Position numbers and translations under genes: made by a program. The notes below the pieces were generated by a model, which worked only from the letters and a program-made list of their open reading frames with translations, was not told where the DNA came from and ran no database searches. A stretch of 64,000 nucleotides of DNA from contig OY744469.1 of the NCBI GenBank assembly GCA_963556145.1, forward strand, positions 6,048,767 to 6,112,766, written 5' to 3'. The DNA comes from Hygrocybe punicea. Lineage: Eukaryota; Basidiomycota; Agaricomycetes; Agaricales; Hygrophoraceae. Of the stretch, positions 21,098 through 31,763 are shown in pieces (the first letter of the stretch is position 1; the number at the start of each line of letters is the position of its first letter).

Positions 21098-22519
21098 CTA
21101 TCTATTCGCCTCAGCTGCTCTCAGGGCGGCCCATTTCTCCTTAATCCTCGACAAGGCACTATCTTTACAAATAGGACGTTGTGCCGACGAGTAGCTGGGG
21201 AACACTTGACTAATAATTATGAAATTTCAGGATCTATATTGAAAGGCCCGAGGGGGTGCCACATACCGATTCCACCATGTGAGAAGTTCTTCTACCTCCA
21301 GTTTCTCTTCAGGGTCATCGAGGAGTTCCAGAATGCTGTTATAAAATCGCTCGGAGTCGGTGACTGTATCTGTTCGAGAGAAGACTGGGGAGGAGCATAA
21401 TGCAAACCGAACCTAGTGATGGAGTATAAGACCCTCCATTGCAAGCCAGAATAAAACTAAACGCACCTGGGTAGCGATGTAGGCAATAGATGCTGCAGTT
21501 GTACATTTCATTCCGTGAATGCGAGCATTCCCTGAGCGAGTTGCTTTGGGCTCCTTATCGACAGAGCTCGGTGACGTAAAAATATGTTTGAATGCCTATA
21601 AAGGGAGTTATGAGATAATAGCTTGACAGCAAAAATGTGACACTTACGACTACTAAAAGGGCACTTCGAAGGAGCCCATTCCACGGATCTTCGGGATCAT
21701 AAGTGTAACCAGTGTAGAGGAAAATCGGCCATTGGTCTCTGCTGACTGCCATCTCTCCGCTCTTCAGCTTCTCCCTGATTCTGTGCGAAGTCAGAACATC
21801 GGTGTCAAGGTATAGCAACCACTAACTCTAGGTTGGTCCAGTCCAGACCAGCAGGACAGAGCAGCGCTCCAGTTTGTTCATGATGGAACCCTCGATCAAT
21901 CTTGACATTTCGGGAAAGGGGAGGGACCAGGGCTTGGCCTTTGGGTGTGATCCAATCTAAAATAGGACCTTTGAGGCTCTTCGTATCGTCACCTCTAGCA
22001 CCTGAAGCCCCCTTTCGAATCTAAGCAAACTAATTAGTTTCTAGTCTAGGTTATGAATAATTTTGGAGAAAGGAGACTGACTAACTCGGTGACAATAGTC
22101 ACCTCATCATCCGAGCCTGTCATGAGACGTTCTTCAAGCCCCGGCGCAGACTTCAAAAGCTCTTGGAATATCTGATGTTCCCGCCTTTCCCTGGAATCAA
22201 ATAAGAACAAGAAATCTTTAATAATAATCAAGTCACTCAGTTGTAAAGTCCTCCGCCGGCTGATCCGCCAACTCCACCGTTCGCAAGATACCGTTAGTCA
22301 ACAGAGCCTGGATATTGCACAAAGCGTGCACTGTTCGGCAGAAATGGCGACCATGATGTACCAACAGGTCGGTAGTGCAGCTGACATATGCACATTATCA
22401 GAAGAAAACAGGAGCTGCGTAAGAGTCAGGGAAACAAACGCTTTCTTCCTCAGTCCCAGTTCGAGTGCACTGGAGCGCTTGCGAGTATCAGATGATGGCT
22501 GATTCTCTTCGTCCGACAT
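21098..22519 (-). CDS. DUF6698-type basidiomycete protein, spliced
   Basis: I can join about eight short exons into a continuous protein starting MSDEENQPSSDTRKRSS at 22519. It runs through HALCNIQALLTNGILRTVEL, RERREHQIFQELLKSAPGLE, KGASGARGDDTKSLKGPILD, EKLKSGEMAVSRDQWPIFLY, TYDPEDPWNGLLRSALL, FTSPSSVDKEPKATRSGNAR and ILELLDDPEEKLEVEELLTW to the stop at 21098, after DSALSRIKEKWAALRAAEAN. These blocks match my memory of the multicopy Agaricomycete family DUF6698; its biochemical role is unknown. All splice sites I checked are GT-AG and no stop interrupts the exons, so this copy may be functional. Family members often lie in transposon-rich regions. Confidence 0.75.
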
Positions 22520-23082
22520 AGCGGGGAGTCAGTGTTGTTGTAGGATGTGACAGGAGGAGTTCTGAGAAGTCAACAACCAGAGCTCTGAATCCTTTTATCG
22601 CAGTGGTTAGGCTGCCACGGGTTTCCACTGACTTCCAAGCCCCACCGTGACGGTTCGCCGATATTTGCCATTATGGCAGCCACTAATATTGATATTCACC
22701 CAGGCACACTCATCCAATGGGGGGCATGGCGATGGCCGGCATCTATGACGGCATGTGCGGCAGTGTACCGAATATATCCAGGGCTCCGAGTCGTGGCTTG
22801 TGAAAAGGTACCACTGACATCGACTGGATGAGATGCAACAGACACCCACTCACTGTAAAACAGGTCGGACTAGTCCCCACGAATGGTAAGAATCTTGCTG
22901 CCCTTCAGTGAAATTCGTAGCATAACGTCACTTTCATGTAGACATTGGGGGCCAAATTCACAAGATCCTACTTCTAATGATGCAAGAATATCAAGGAAAT
23001 CGTGAGTACATCGGGTGGTCTCCTGCGGGGCTAATAGGAGAACTCATTTCTCAGAACTAACTCAACCGATCTTGTCAATTGT
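22520..23082. other. intergenic, no gene recognised
   Basis: Upstream flank of the DUF6698-type gene. Open frames are short and not protein-like. Confidence 0.4.
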
Positions 23083-23210
23083 TTGCACCAAGACCCAACT
23101 TACATCAGCATTGCTGTGCAGGCTGAATGCAGTACGCAAAGTCACTTACTTCAAACCAATAATTTCGAAAACAAGTTCAATTCAGGTGAACCAAGGACCA
23201 ACAAAACGAT

Positions 23211-23472
23211 GATAACAGCTCTCGAACAAGCACTGGCAGAAGAAAAGGAGAACCTGTCCCATTTGGAAGAAGATAATTGGAGGTTGATTGAATCGGTGGC
23301 CACTTACCAGGTCAACTGGATCAATGAATGCCGCCGAGCAGAGATGCTTGCACGCCAAGTCCCAGATGATGACTGGCAGGGTGTTCCAGGTATGTCTCAG
23401 GCAGATTGGGGCTCTTCCTCGCCATATTGTGCTAGTGGTGAGTGGCAAATATTACAAAGACGGATCAGTTGA
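23211..23472 (+). CDS. hypothetical coiled-coil protein fragment
   Basis: MITALEQALAEEKENLSHLE begins a frame rich in E, L, R and Q with heptad character, then RRAEMLARQVPDDDWQ and GMSQADWGSSSP before a stop. The frame stays open upstream to 23083 without an ATG, so earlier exons are possible. It resembles coiled-coil proteins I associate with basidiomycete repeat regions, but I cannot name it. Confidence 0.35.
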
Positions 23473-24153
23473 GAAAGTATAATGCAGGAGAGAATGAATG
23501 ATTGGACCATGATTGAGTATTCCCCAAATACCAGTGCTGACGATGAGGGGACCAAGGTAGAAAGAATGATGCGAGCAATCATTGATCAATAACATCTGAC
23601 TCGGAAAGGACTAATAGGTGTAGAATATCTGGTTGATAGCGGTCTCTGTAGCCTCACTACAACCCGGAGGATTCCATGAGTGCACGTTGAGATGCCACCC
23701 TCACAGCAAGTACACGTTGTAATGCAATTATGATGCCCACAGGTGCCATCCACAATCGCAATACTGATGTCCAGCATCTGGATCCATTGAAATTATGTTG
23801 TATTGCAGTAAAAAACCGCACACTGCCTCTAATGTCTCCACCACTTCACCCCATAGCGTGCCTGCAAACTTATCCACCCCATTAATATAGAAAATAAGTA
23901 AATGTGTTGAGAATACATCACCTCAGTTCAACTGGATTCGCTGTGCACCTGCCTTGCGCTTTGTCATTGTCATATCTGTCGTGTCATCACCATGCCCACG
24001 TCCAGCATTGTTGTGGGCATCCCGTAGTGCAGTATGCATCAGGGTCGGGCATTCGGTGGTTAATAAATAATAATGTAATAAAACAAACCTCAGAATGCTA
24101 GTTCCTGTGTGAGCACATAGCTGTGCTTGCAGTTCAGCGTTTGACGTTTTCGG

Positions 24154-24390
24154 CTAGTAGGTATTAGCATTGCACCTTATATATTCAAAGAAACCTGCTT
24201 TCTTGCAGCGGGGGATGATACAGCCATCCCACCACTCCTTCTCGCCCGATGCGTTCCCGGTTTGTGCCCGCCTTCTACTCGGTCCATTCGTCTGCGTCAT
24301 TATGCACCAGCGTCCCGGTTGCACGTCCCTGAGGGTGTCCGAAGGTGGCTTAATCATGGCTTGAGGCATTATTAGGGTAGCCAGAAGCAA
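24154..24390 (-). CDS. unrecognised small ORF
   Basis: A 78-codon frame including MIKPPSDTLRDVQPGRWCIM and GEKEWWDGCIIPRCKKAGFF. Composition is protein-like, with three cysteines, but I recognise no family. It could be an exon of a larger gene. Flanking DNA at 23.5-24.1 and 24.4-24.7 kb shows no other gene. Confidence 0.25.
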   Translation of the reverse strand: MLLATLIMPQAMIKPPSDTLRDVQPGRWCIMTQTNGPSRRRAQTGNASGEKEWWDGCIIPRCKKAGFFEYIRCNANTY

Positions 24391-24773
24391 AAAATAAAAA
24401 ATAAAAAAATGGTTTCACCGCAGCGGGGGGTGCGTTCTCTCTCTTTCATTTGGGCGTCTCATTCCTAGCACTCCTCAGGTGTGTTGTTGGCTTGTGTTCC
24501 TGCTCACTCTGCAGTGTGGCATCAATGGCTCGTATTGAGGTGCTGGGGGTCATCCTGTCAATCCAGTGGTTAAGTAATAAGCTTCAAGTTGGATAAGATA
24601 GTTCACCTATGGGGTTGCACTGGCCATTGGGCGTCATTGTTGATATGAGATATGAGGGAGTTGGTGTTGACGTGATGGTTTGGTGTACAACGGTGACTGG
24701 AGTCGGGTTCATAGGCTTTGGTCTGACAAGTCGTGCCTTTGACAGTGACACACTTTGTTGAATGATTAATTGT

Positions 24774-25635
24774 CTAATTCTCATAATCCAACTCCACTGC
24801 TTCGTCACCATACATATCATAAACACCCGGTAGCGTATCATCGTCGCTGGATTCATCCTCATCATTGTCTGTCCAACCATCAAGATCTGTCTCAAGATCT
24901 GAGTCGGACTCAGGATCAATATTGCTACCAGTGTCTGGTGATGAGGCTAGGTTGCGTTCGAATTCCAAGCAATCAGCATGCACTTCTGTGTCGTGGTCAC
25001 CATATTCCATGACGTTTTGTGACCCCAGTTCCTCAGAGTCAGTGGGATTGGAAGAAGGGTTAGATTCTGCAAGGCCCGGTGCTGAACTCGGAGCTGGTTG
25101 CTGGCGATGAGCATACGGATGTCCAACTCCAATACCCCAGTGAAAACGCATTATCATATCGCGATCGACAAACCTGACAAGGGGACAATGAGTTCAACAG
25201 ACTCCCTGATTCGCTCAGCAGTAATGACGCACCTGTTCACATAGTAATTGTGCCAATCTTGAGAGTCTCGTGCGCACCGGGAGAGGCCCTGACCATTAAT
25301 ATACCATTCTCCTTTTGCAAAGGCTGGGATTACATGGCAACCTCTAAGAACGTCTGAAGGATCAAGAAAGCCAAAGGCATTTTCGCTAGCCATTGGCGGA
25401 AAGCATATGCGATCAAGAGTGTGGGAAGTCCAGCTGCCATCCATTATCTGCTGATACCACCGGACCCATAGGACCTCCATTCTGTGAGGATGATAGTCCA
25501 TCATACCTGGTCCTGTGTAGATGACATTCACATGGTATATCCCAAGGACGTGGGCAAAGAGGAAATGACAAGTGCTGGCGGGATCATTGCGATCGTTAGC
25601 CAAGACCATGATGTCGCGGTGAGATGTATTTGGAT
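24774..25635 (-). pseudogene. Plavaka-type (KDZ) transposase gene, 3' part
   Basis: Reading in order: NPNTSHRDIMVLANDRNDPA, HVNVIYTGPGMMDYHPHRME, LWVRWYQQIM, SENAFGFLDPSDVLRGCHVI, YYVNRFVDRDMIMRFHWGIG after removing a 59-bp GT-AG intron (25174-25232), then an acidic C-terminus ending VELDYEN. These are the C-terminal signatures of the Plavaka-like proteins of Agaricomycetes. The gene continues at 28670; the Tc1/mariner-type element splits it exactly at a TA. This segment has no stop, but the 5' segment does. Confidence 0.82.
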
Positions 25636-25637
25636 TA

Positions 25638-25741
25638 CAGCCGTTTTCAGCGAGTATTGGAATCACGATTTTTGAATGGTGGCTGTGTCTCTCTAAATAA
25701 GGAAGCTGCCGAGAACCCGAACACACATTCGTAGTCCGATA
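25638..25741 (+). repeat. left 104-bp inverted repeat of the Tc1/mariner-type element
   Basis: Matches the reverse complement of 28564-28667 throughout, ending at GTCCGATA. Confidence 0.93.
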
Positions 25742-25790
25742 GTATGCAGTAAACTTAGTTTATTTTCCGCTGTACTAGTTGTCGCCGACT

Positions 25791-27381
25791 ATGGAAGAAG
25801 AGGATGCAGCATCAAATGCGACCTCTGAAGCAGATGAAAATCCGCCAGCACAACGGCCTCCTCAAGAGTTCTCACTCCAACTTGTCTACTATATACCGAC
25901 TAAAGGGAAACGGGGAAACAAGGGGGCAAAGAAGGAGATTCGAGGCAAGGATCTTCACTTCGCGTGTACCGGCATGAATTATCTCGACTTCCTGAAAGCT
26001 CTCCTCAAGCACTATGGAGAGTCAAAATACAAAATCACCACAACACAACGTTTTGCGTTCAAGCTCTACCACCCAGGGAGATCGTGCGTCTTTTTTTTTA
26101 CACACTCATCAGTACTAATCTTGTAATCAGGAAAACCGATGCGCTGGATATCGATTGTGAGAGCGAATATCGTGAGATGGTCAAGAAGCTGCATACCTTC
26201 AAATGGAAGAAGGTCAACATCATCTTCGACATGGAAGAGATCAAAAAGCGGTGCCTTGCTAGTGCAGTGGTAGGTATTTGCCCTCAATCCCTGCTTTCTA
26301 CTGATCATTTTTCTAGGATGAGAATGGGTCAGAGGATGAAAACAACGACGCTGAGGCATCAGGACTTACAGTGGAACTATCTGAATTAGATCGGAATCTT
26401 GCACGAATCCGGGTCCTACTTGAAAACAAGTACATCAATGACCATGACAATTGTTACACATATGTGTGCGCAGATGGATCCAAACTTCGACTCACTCCAT
26501 TTATGATGCGCGAGTGGGCACTTGCGATCGTGAGTTCAATGTTTACGAATTTGGTGCAAGGCTGATATCCATCTCAGCATGAGGGAAAGGCAACGGTTCT
26601 TGAGCCACCCGGCACACAAACGTTTGATCAAGCCTACCGGGGCACTCCTTGCAATCGGATCACAAAGGATTTAGTCAAACCGACGGACAGTCCAAGTCCC
26701 ACCAAGCCAACCTCAGATCTCGCTGCAGTAGCGCAAATTATTTCATCCCTCACACAAGCCATACGACCTGGCCCCTCTTCCCAAGACACCCCAGTAAAAG
26801 CTGTGTTGCAAACGACAAAGCCATCATCTCCACCACTCACACACAGCCCTTCTGATATCCGCCGCTTTCTCAACTACGCAGAGGAGAGATTAGGTGTCGA
26901 GGGTGCCTCAAATTACACTATACCTCTACAGCTCAAGCGCTATGGCCCAGATATACTACCCGACGTTGCGCTCAGTGATCTTACAGCTGCAGATGTTGGG
27001 ATACCCCCTGGTGACGCACTTCGGCTCAAACGAGGCAGCAGTGACTGGTGGAACCACATGGCAAAATGTCAGCGAGAGGCAGAGAAATCTACCGGCCAGT
27101 CTGGCCCAGATGTGACCAATTCTTGGGACAGTCCGCAACCAGCAAAACGGCACCACAGCGGATCGGGGATAAACGCCGAGGAACCTGTTAGGTATGAGAT
27201 GCGATGGCCTGACGGGGGCGGTCAGCGTTTTTATGGTCCACGTATGGTGCGAGGAAATAGGTCAGCTCATGAAGATCTTGTTTGGTACTTCTGCGAGGCT
27301 CGTAATGATTGGTATCCAATTCCCCCCGGCTTCGTTGCACCTCATCCAAGTGGTCAAATTGATGATGATCCGTTTGCGTAG
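25791..27381 (+). CDS. passenger protein of the Tc1/mariner-type element, SAM-like domain
   Basis: Four exons, 25791-26083, 26131-26269, 26317-26529 and 26578-27381, join in frame over GT-AG introns of 47-48 bp and give 482 residues. Blocks: acidic N-terminus; GKDLHFACTGMNYLDFLKAL; KTDALDIDCESEYREMVKKL; NDHDNCYTYVCADGSKLRLT then PFMMREWALAI; a P/S/T-rich linker; and residues about 305-373 (SPSDIRRFLNYAEERLGVEG, YGPDILPDVALSDLTAADVG, PPGDALRLKRG), which look like a sterile-alpha-motif fold. The C-terminal part holds WPDGGGQRFYGPRMV and WYFCEARNDWYPIPPGF. I know similar multicopy proteins from Agaricomycetes but not their role. Its position wholly between the transposon ends suggests a transposition-linked or captured function. 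Confidence 0.85.
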
Positions 27382-27470
27382 TTATACTCATTAGATAGTG
27401 GTTTTTTTATGCTCAAATATATCCAGTTTTGTCACCGTCATAAATTGGAAAGCAAAAGTACAAAACAACG

Positions 27471-28530
27471 CTAGATATAACCACTATTGCGGAACCACCC
27501 TGCAGCCATGGAAGAAGTTATTGTATTACATGCCTCTACTATATTGTACAGCCCTTCAGTTCCATCATGAGACCAATGGCGGCGGAGCCAGGATTTGATC
27601 GAGGAGAACGTATGTTCAATTGGGTTGAAGTCTGGCGAATACGGCGGAAGGAAGACAAGTTTACATACTAGATAATAGAAAAATGTTAGCATAACAACGA
27701 AGAGCGTAGTGGAGGTACCTACATGCTTGATCTTCAACGAGTTCCCGAATTTCTTCTGTGTGGTGTGTGTTACAGTTGTCGAGTACAAGTACACTTCGAG
27801 GGCCAGGAAAAGGATTGGTGAGAGGGATCTAACATTCATCAGTCTCAAAATAATCCATAAAATCTCAGGGACTTACCACGAATTCGGTCAGGAATTGCAT
27901 GAAGCGAGCTGAGGTCACAGAGCCTTGTATGATGTCGTATGTGATGATACCACCCAGCATGAGGACAGGGAGTATGGTATATCGTTTGCCACGGACAAAC
28001 TGTTGGCGCTGCACACATCGACTTCCCGCCTTTGCCCAACCTGAACGGCGAGCAATCGTCCGCCTATCCACCGCTGATTCGTCTGTAAACATCAACATAT
28101 CTGGGTTGGTGATGATTTGGCCGATGTAGTTCATGTATGCAGCACGATGAACGCGATCCCGTTCGATAGCTACTCGGGAGACCTTCTTGTTGGTATAGTC
28201 AATACGGCGTAGTGTGCGTGTGAGGGTTGGCAGGGATACTGATATCTTCCTTTGACGATAAAGATGGTCTTGGATCTCGTCTAGGAACAGTGTTGGGTGT
28301 TGGTGAAGTAGGGAGACAATGAATTTGACATCAGGAATTGTGAGTTTGCATCGGCGTTGAACGCGATGAGGATTGAAGCAAAGGCCGTATTTTTGATGGA
28401 ATTGGAGAGCATGGTAAGCAGTGGACTTCCGGAGACCAAGAACTTTGCAGATTACATTGAGAGACATGCCCTGCTGGTGGTACAGGATGGGGACACGGTC
28501 CTTGAGGGCTTGGGGGACATGCTTGGGCAT
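27471..28530 (-). CDS. Tc1/mariner-superfamily transposase, spliced and intact
   Basis: Three exons, 28530-27877, 27828-27723 and 27667-27471, give 318 residues in frame. An N-terminal helix-turn-helix (MSLNVICKVLGLRKSTAYHA) is followed by a second DNA-binding region and the DDE catalytic core: LMFTDESAVDRRT (D150), SVLVLDNCNTHH (D235), then FLPPYSPDFNPIEHTFSSIK (E271), with 35 residues between the second D and the E. The second and third acidic residues are brought together by splicing. The protein should excise and insert the element at TA sites. It is transcribed towards the passenger gene. Confidence 0.93.
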
Positions 28531-28563
28531 GGCAAGCGACGAGCGATAAAGTTTGTTATTCCG

Positions 28564-28667
28564 TATCGGACTACGAATGTGTGTTCGGGTTCTCGGCAGC
28601 TTCCTTATTTAGAGAGACACAGCCACCATTCAAAAATCGTGATTCCAATACTCGCTGAAAACGGCTG
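28564..28667 (-). repeat. right 104-bp inverted repeat of the Tc1/mariner-type element
   Basis: Inverse of 25638-25741. The transposase start codon lies 34 bp inside it, so the repeat probably contains the promoter. Confidence 0.93.
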
Positions 28668-28669
28668 TA

Positions 28670-30533
28670 ATGGTGTCCTGGCCACGACGAACATCATACG
28701 TGGTATAATTGATATGCATGATATTGTGGCAATAAATTCGGTTGTGTTTGAAGAAAATATGGTCAATGTTGGGTTCGGAAGAGGACACAGGGAGAGATGG
28801 GTCTTTGTAGGGTGCCTCATATGCTAGTAGGGTTTGGATTCGATAAAGGAGGTGTTCCTTCAACTTGGGAAGAAAACGCTGGCTTGGGCATTAGTAATTT
28901 GCAAGACATGGGGATTTTTTGTCATACATTTATAGCTGGGTCACTAGAGTGCACACGAAGAAACATTCCTATGTGCTCAAATAGAGTCTCTGAACGTCCA
29001 ATGTGATGGTGTGGTTCAGGTGTTTTCGAAACTTGCTCTTGGTGAGTTTCGGCATATTTTTGCTTTATCCGGCGGATACGGGCTTGGCGTCGCTCTATCT
29101 GTGTCAGTTGCTTGACAAAGGACCTGCGATCTGTGCGACGATACCTCGCTTTTGGATTGCGGTGTTCAAGCTCTCCCTAGCCATGTGTGAAGACTCCGGA
29201 GGATAGATTAGCCAGTATGGGACTGACCGGTTCAGTGCTATAAGAATCAGTCGTACCATATCTTCATATGGTTTCCACATAATCTCCCAGTGCATGGGCC
29301 TTATATGTCTGAAGGTTGAAACCTTTCTCCTTTAACCTATTGTTACCGGAGGATTTTGATTGTACTTGGTAGGCAGCATTGCCTTTCAACTGACGGCGTT
29401 TGCAAGCCTCAGCTTCCCGTTGAAGTTCTCAAGTACTGAAGGCGGGACAGACGTTCTTCTGAAAATGACGGAGCCCTGCTCCTAAAGCCGTCGTGACTTC
29501 GTCCATGATATCCAACGTGACATCGGTGTGCATCCAAAGCTTGGCTAATCCATGCCAATATGCAAAGACGAAAAGCAAATCCATAACTTCGGCATTATGC
29601 GGCTCTGGAAGAAGGCCATCGAATGCTGGGATAGCGCACTGTTGAATGCATGGTTGATCATTAAAATAGACAAACAAAATAAGCAAACTTTCCTGTAAAA
29701 TGTCTTCAAAGTCTCTAGCTGCCAGCTTCTTCAACTCCGAGGTGTTGGATGAGAATCTCCTAATAGTGTCTCGACCAAAGGCAGGAACTTGTCTATATCT
29801 GGGTTGAATCTGGGTTAGGTTGTGAGAAAAAGTAAACTAGTTTCACATACCGACGATCCAGTTCATGCAATAAGTTCGGATTCACTGATTCCAGAATGCG
29901 CAAGAGGTGGATGAATAAACTTTTCCAGACTCCAAGTTTGAACTCGTGCATCAAGTCAACGACCAAAAGAGCAAAGAAATGCAGGCCAAGCAAGTTAAGT
30001 TTCTCTGAAAATGCGTTCTAAAGATGAGAATTTGTTCGTTCAACAGCCGTAATGAACTCCGTATTCAAACTGACCAATGTGGGAACCAAGGAATCTGGCT
30101 TGAGTAGCCTCTCGACCGCGGCGCTATTTACCTGATGGTTCTTTGCGTATATTAAATTTCTTGCATTAGAAACCTTAGCTCTCCTCTGCACGTCATCCAA
30201 CCTCCTCAGAGTTGAGCGTTGTTGCTGGTCTTGAGGCATGCCCAAATTTTGGAGACGATCCTTTGGAATTCGGCAGCAAGGACAAGGACACTTGCCCTTG
30301 TCCCAAATGCTCACTAGAAGGCATCTACTGTACGGTGAGTAACTGCTTATTAAATTTCATCAAGGCCACTTACTTTTCAGGGTAGTCGGCAGAATAAGTG
30401 AAAATACGGGGGTAAAAACGACGCGTGATTCCATCACAGGAGGTTATCACTATTCCTTGTGTGTAAGCTCTGACAAAGTCATCATCAAGTAGCACTTTCA
30501 GTTGCTCGTGAAAGAGCTCTAAGTTGTCCATCA
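28670..30533 (-). pseudogene. Plavaka-type (KDZ) transposase gene, 5' and middle part
   Basis: Blocks in order on the minus strand: LELFHEQLKVLLDDDFVRAY, VITSCDGITRRFYPRIFTYS, (intron) GKCPCPCCRIPKDRL, AVERLLKPDSLVPT, (intron) HFFALLVVDLMHEFKLGVWK, MKKLAARDFEDILQ, CAIPAFDGLLPEPHN, LLFVFAYWHGLAKLWMHTD, KEKGFNLQTYKAHALGDYVE, and finally HNIMHINYTTYDVRRGQDTI, which the TA insertion separates from NPNTSHRDIM. This is the Plavaka/KDZ order. TGA replaces a codon in VETI*RYGTT and TAG interrupts FTHG*GELEH, so the gene is dead. The N-terminus upstream of 30533 was not found. Confidence 0.82.
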
Positions 30534-30748
30534 AATCAAAATACCAAGTGAGTTACAGTCTATCCTACACAAAAGTAACAAGTAGCTATATTGTGGTGGT
30601 AGTAAAGGAAAAAAAGGTAAACAGTTCCGAAACAAACACAGGTAAAGACACTGGCGTGGCTTCAGAATTTGCCGTAACATCGTTGCACATAAAACAAGAA
30701 ACCTACAACACCAATGGGGCAGGAATGAGATAGAAGTATTGTGGTGAA

Positions 30749-31296
30749 TTAGGCGTCATCGTCATCTGAAGAATCGTGCTCGTTGGATGAAGTGCTGGAC
30801 CAATCACATGCGATTTGGGATCCACAACCTGAAGAACTAATAAGGAGAGCTATGTAGACAAATAGTCATGCCCACCAATAATGTCAAGAAGACAAACACG
30901 GGCTTCTCTGGCCATGGCGTGGCTGTAAATCTGAACTTCCAACTTTGCACGCTCCAGTTTACTTTCAACAAGTTTATCCTGCAGTAGAAAACCCAAATTC
31001 GACTCCTGCCCTGAGGGCTTGAGCAGCTGCTCAACCGAATCAACATCCATCTCCACTGAATGCTCGTTACATTGTGCCCGGAGAAGGGCTTCAATCTGGG
31101 TTTCGGGCATCCATCTCATTAGAAAATGAGGCAGGACCATGGCCTTGAAACCATTACAGATGTGAGTGGTGGCAAAAAACACGGTGCTTACATGCGAGGA
31201 GTCTGTAAACCAAATGTGTCGTGCCAGCGACCAAACTGCAACTTCAATACGCAAACTGGGTCTAGCAAGGGACATGGAAACTGTCGAAACGGCCAT
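30749..31296 (-). CDS. hypothetical protein with helical middle and acidic tail
   Basis: A frame with WMPETQIEALLRAQCNEHSV, LLQDKLVESKLERAKLEVQI and SHAMAREARVCLLDIIG. After a GT-AG intron it may continue as CGSQIACDWSSTSSNEHDSS and DDDDA before the stop near 30749. It is predicted helical and probably coiled coil. It lies between the Plavaka remnant and the Spt5-like gene on the same strand. I do not recognise it; the first about 50 residues of the frame may be upstream intron or leader. Confidence 0.35.
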
Positions 31297-31763
31297 ATTG
31301 TGAATTCGAGACTTGAGGAAGGGGAGTATGGCTTATGGGGCAGCTTTGGGGCAGCTTTGCAAAGAAATCCTGAAAGAAATCCTGAAATCAGTTCACTGGT
31401 GACTCGGCGAAGGTATTTAATAATTCCGATGGCGAAGTTAAAACTCCGATGGCAAAACTCGGATGGCAGCCATAGCCTCACCATCATTTACTGATTTCAC
31501 AGCTACACTCACGAGACAAATTGCCGAAAAGACCTGTTTGCCAACCTTTTCCCCAGTCAATGTTTGGTGCCTGACTCTCAATTGATTCACTTTGAGTCTG
31601 AAACATTTTCACCACACTGGGGAGCCTTTGGCTAACCTCAGCATTTTGGGAATTGTCACTACAACAGCACTACACATTTGCAACTCCAAGTCAGAGTTGA
31701 AGCAAGGATTCATAGTGATGATAGTTACAACAAAAAAGGTGAAGACCACTGTGCTAATAATGG
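31297..31763. other. intergenic, no gene seen
   Basis: Contains CCTGAAAGAAATCCTGAAAT-type short repeats near 31360 and no good open frame. Confidence 0.4.

Larger units (their letters stand above)
25638..28667. mobile_element. Tc1/mariner-type element carrying a second gene
   Basis: 3,030 bp with inverted ends of about 104 bp that look identical (25638-25741 and 28564-28667; CAGCCGTTTTCAGCGAGTAT at both tips), flanked by TA on both sides (25636-25637 and 28668-28669). It carries an intact spliced transposase on the minus strand and an intact spliced unrelated gene on the plus strand, convergent with 89 bp between stops. Identical long ends and intact genes indicate recent insertion. The element sits inside the Plavaka gene. 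Confidence 0.93.
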
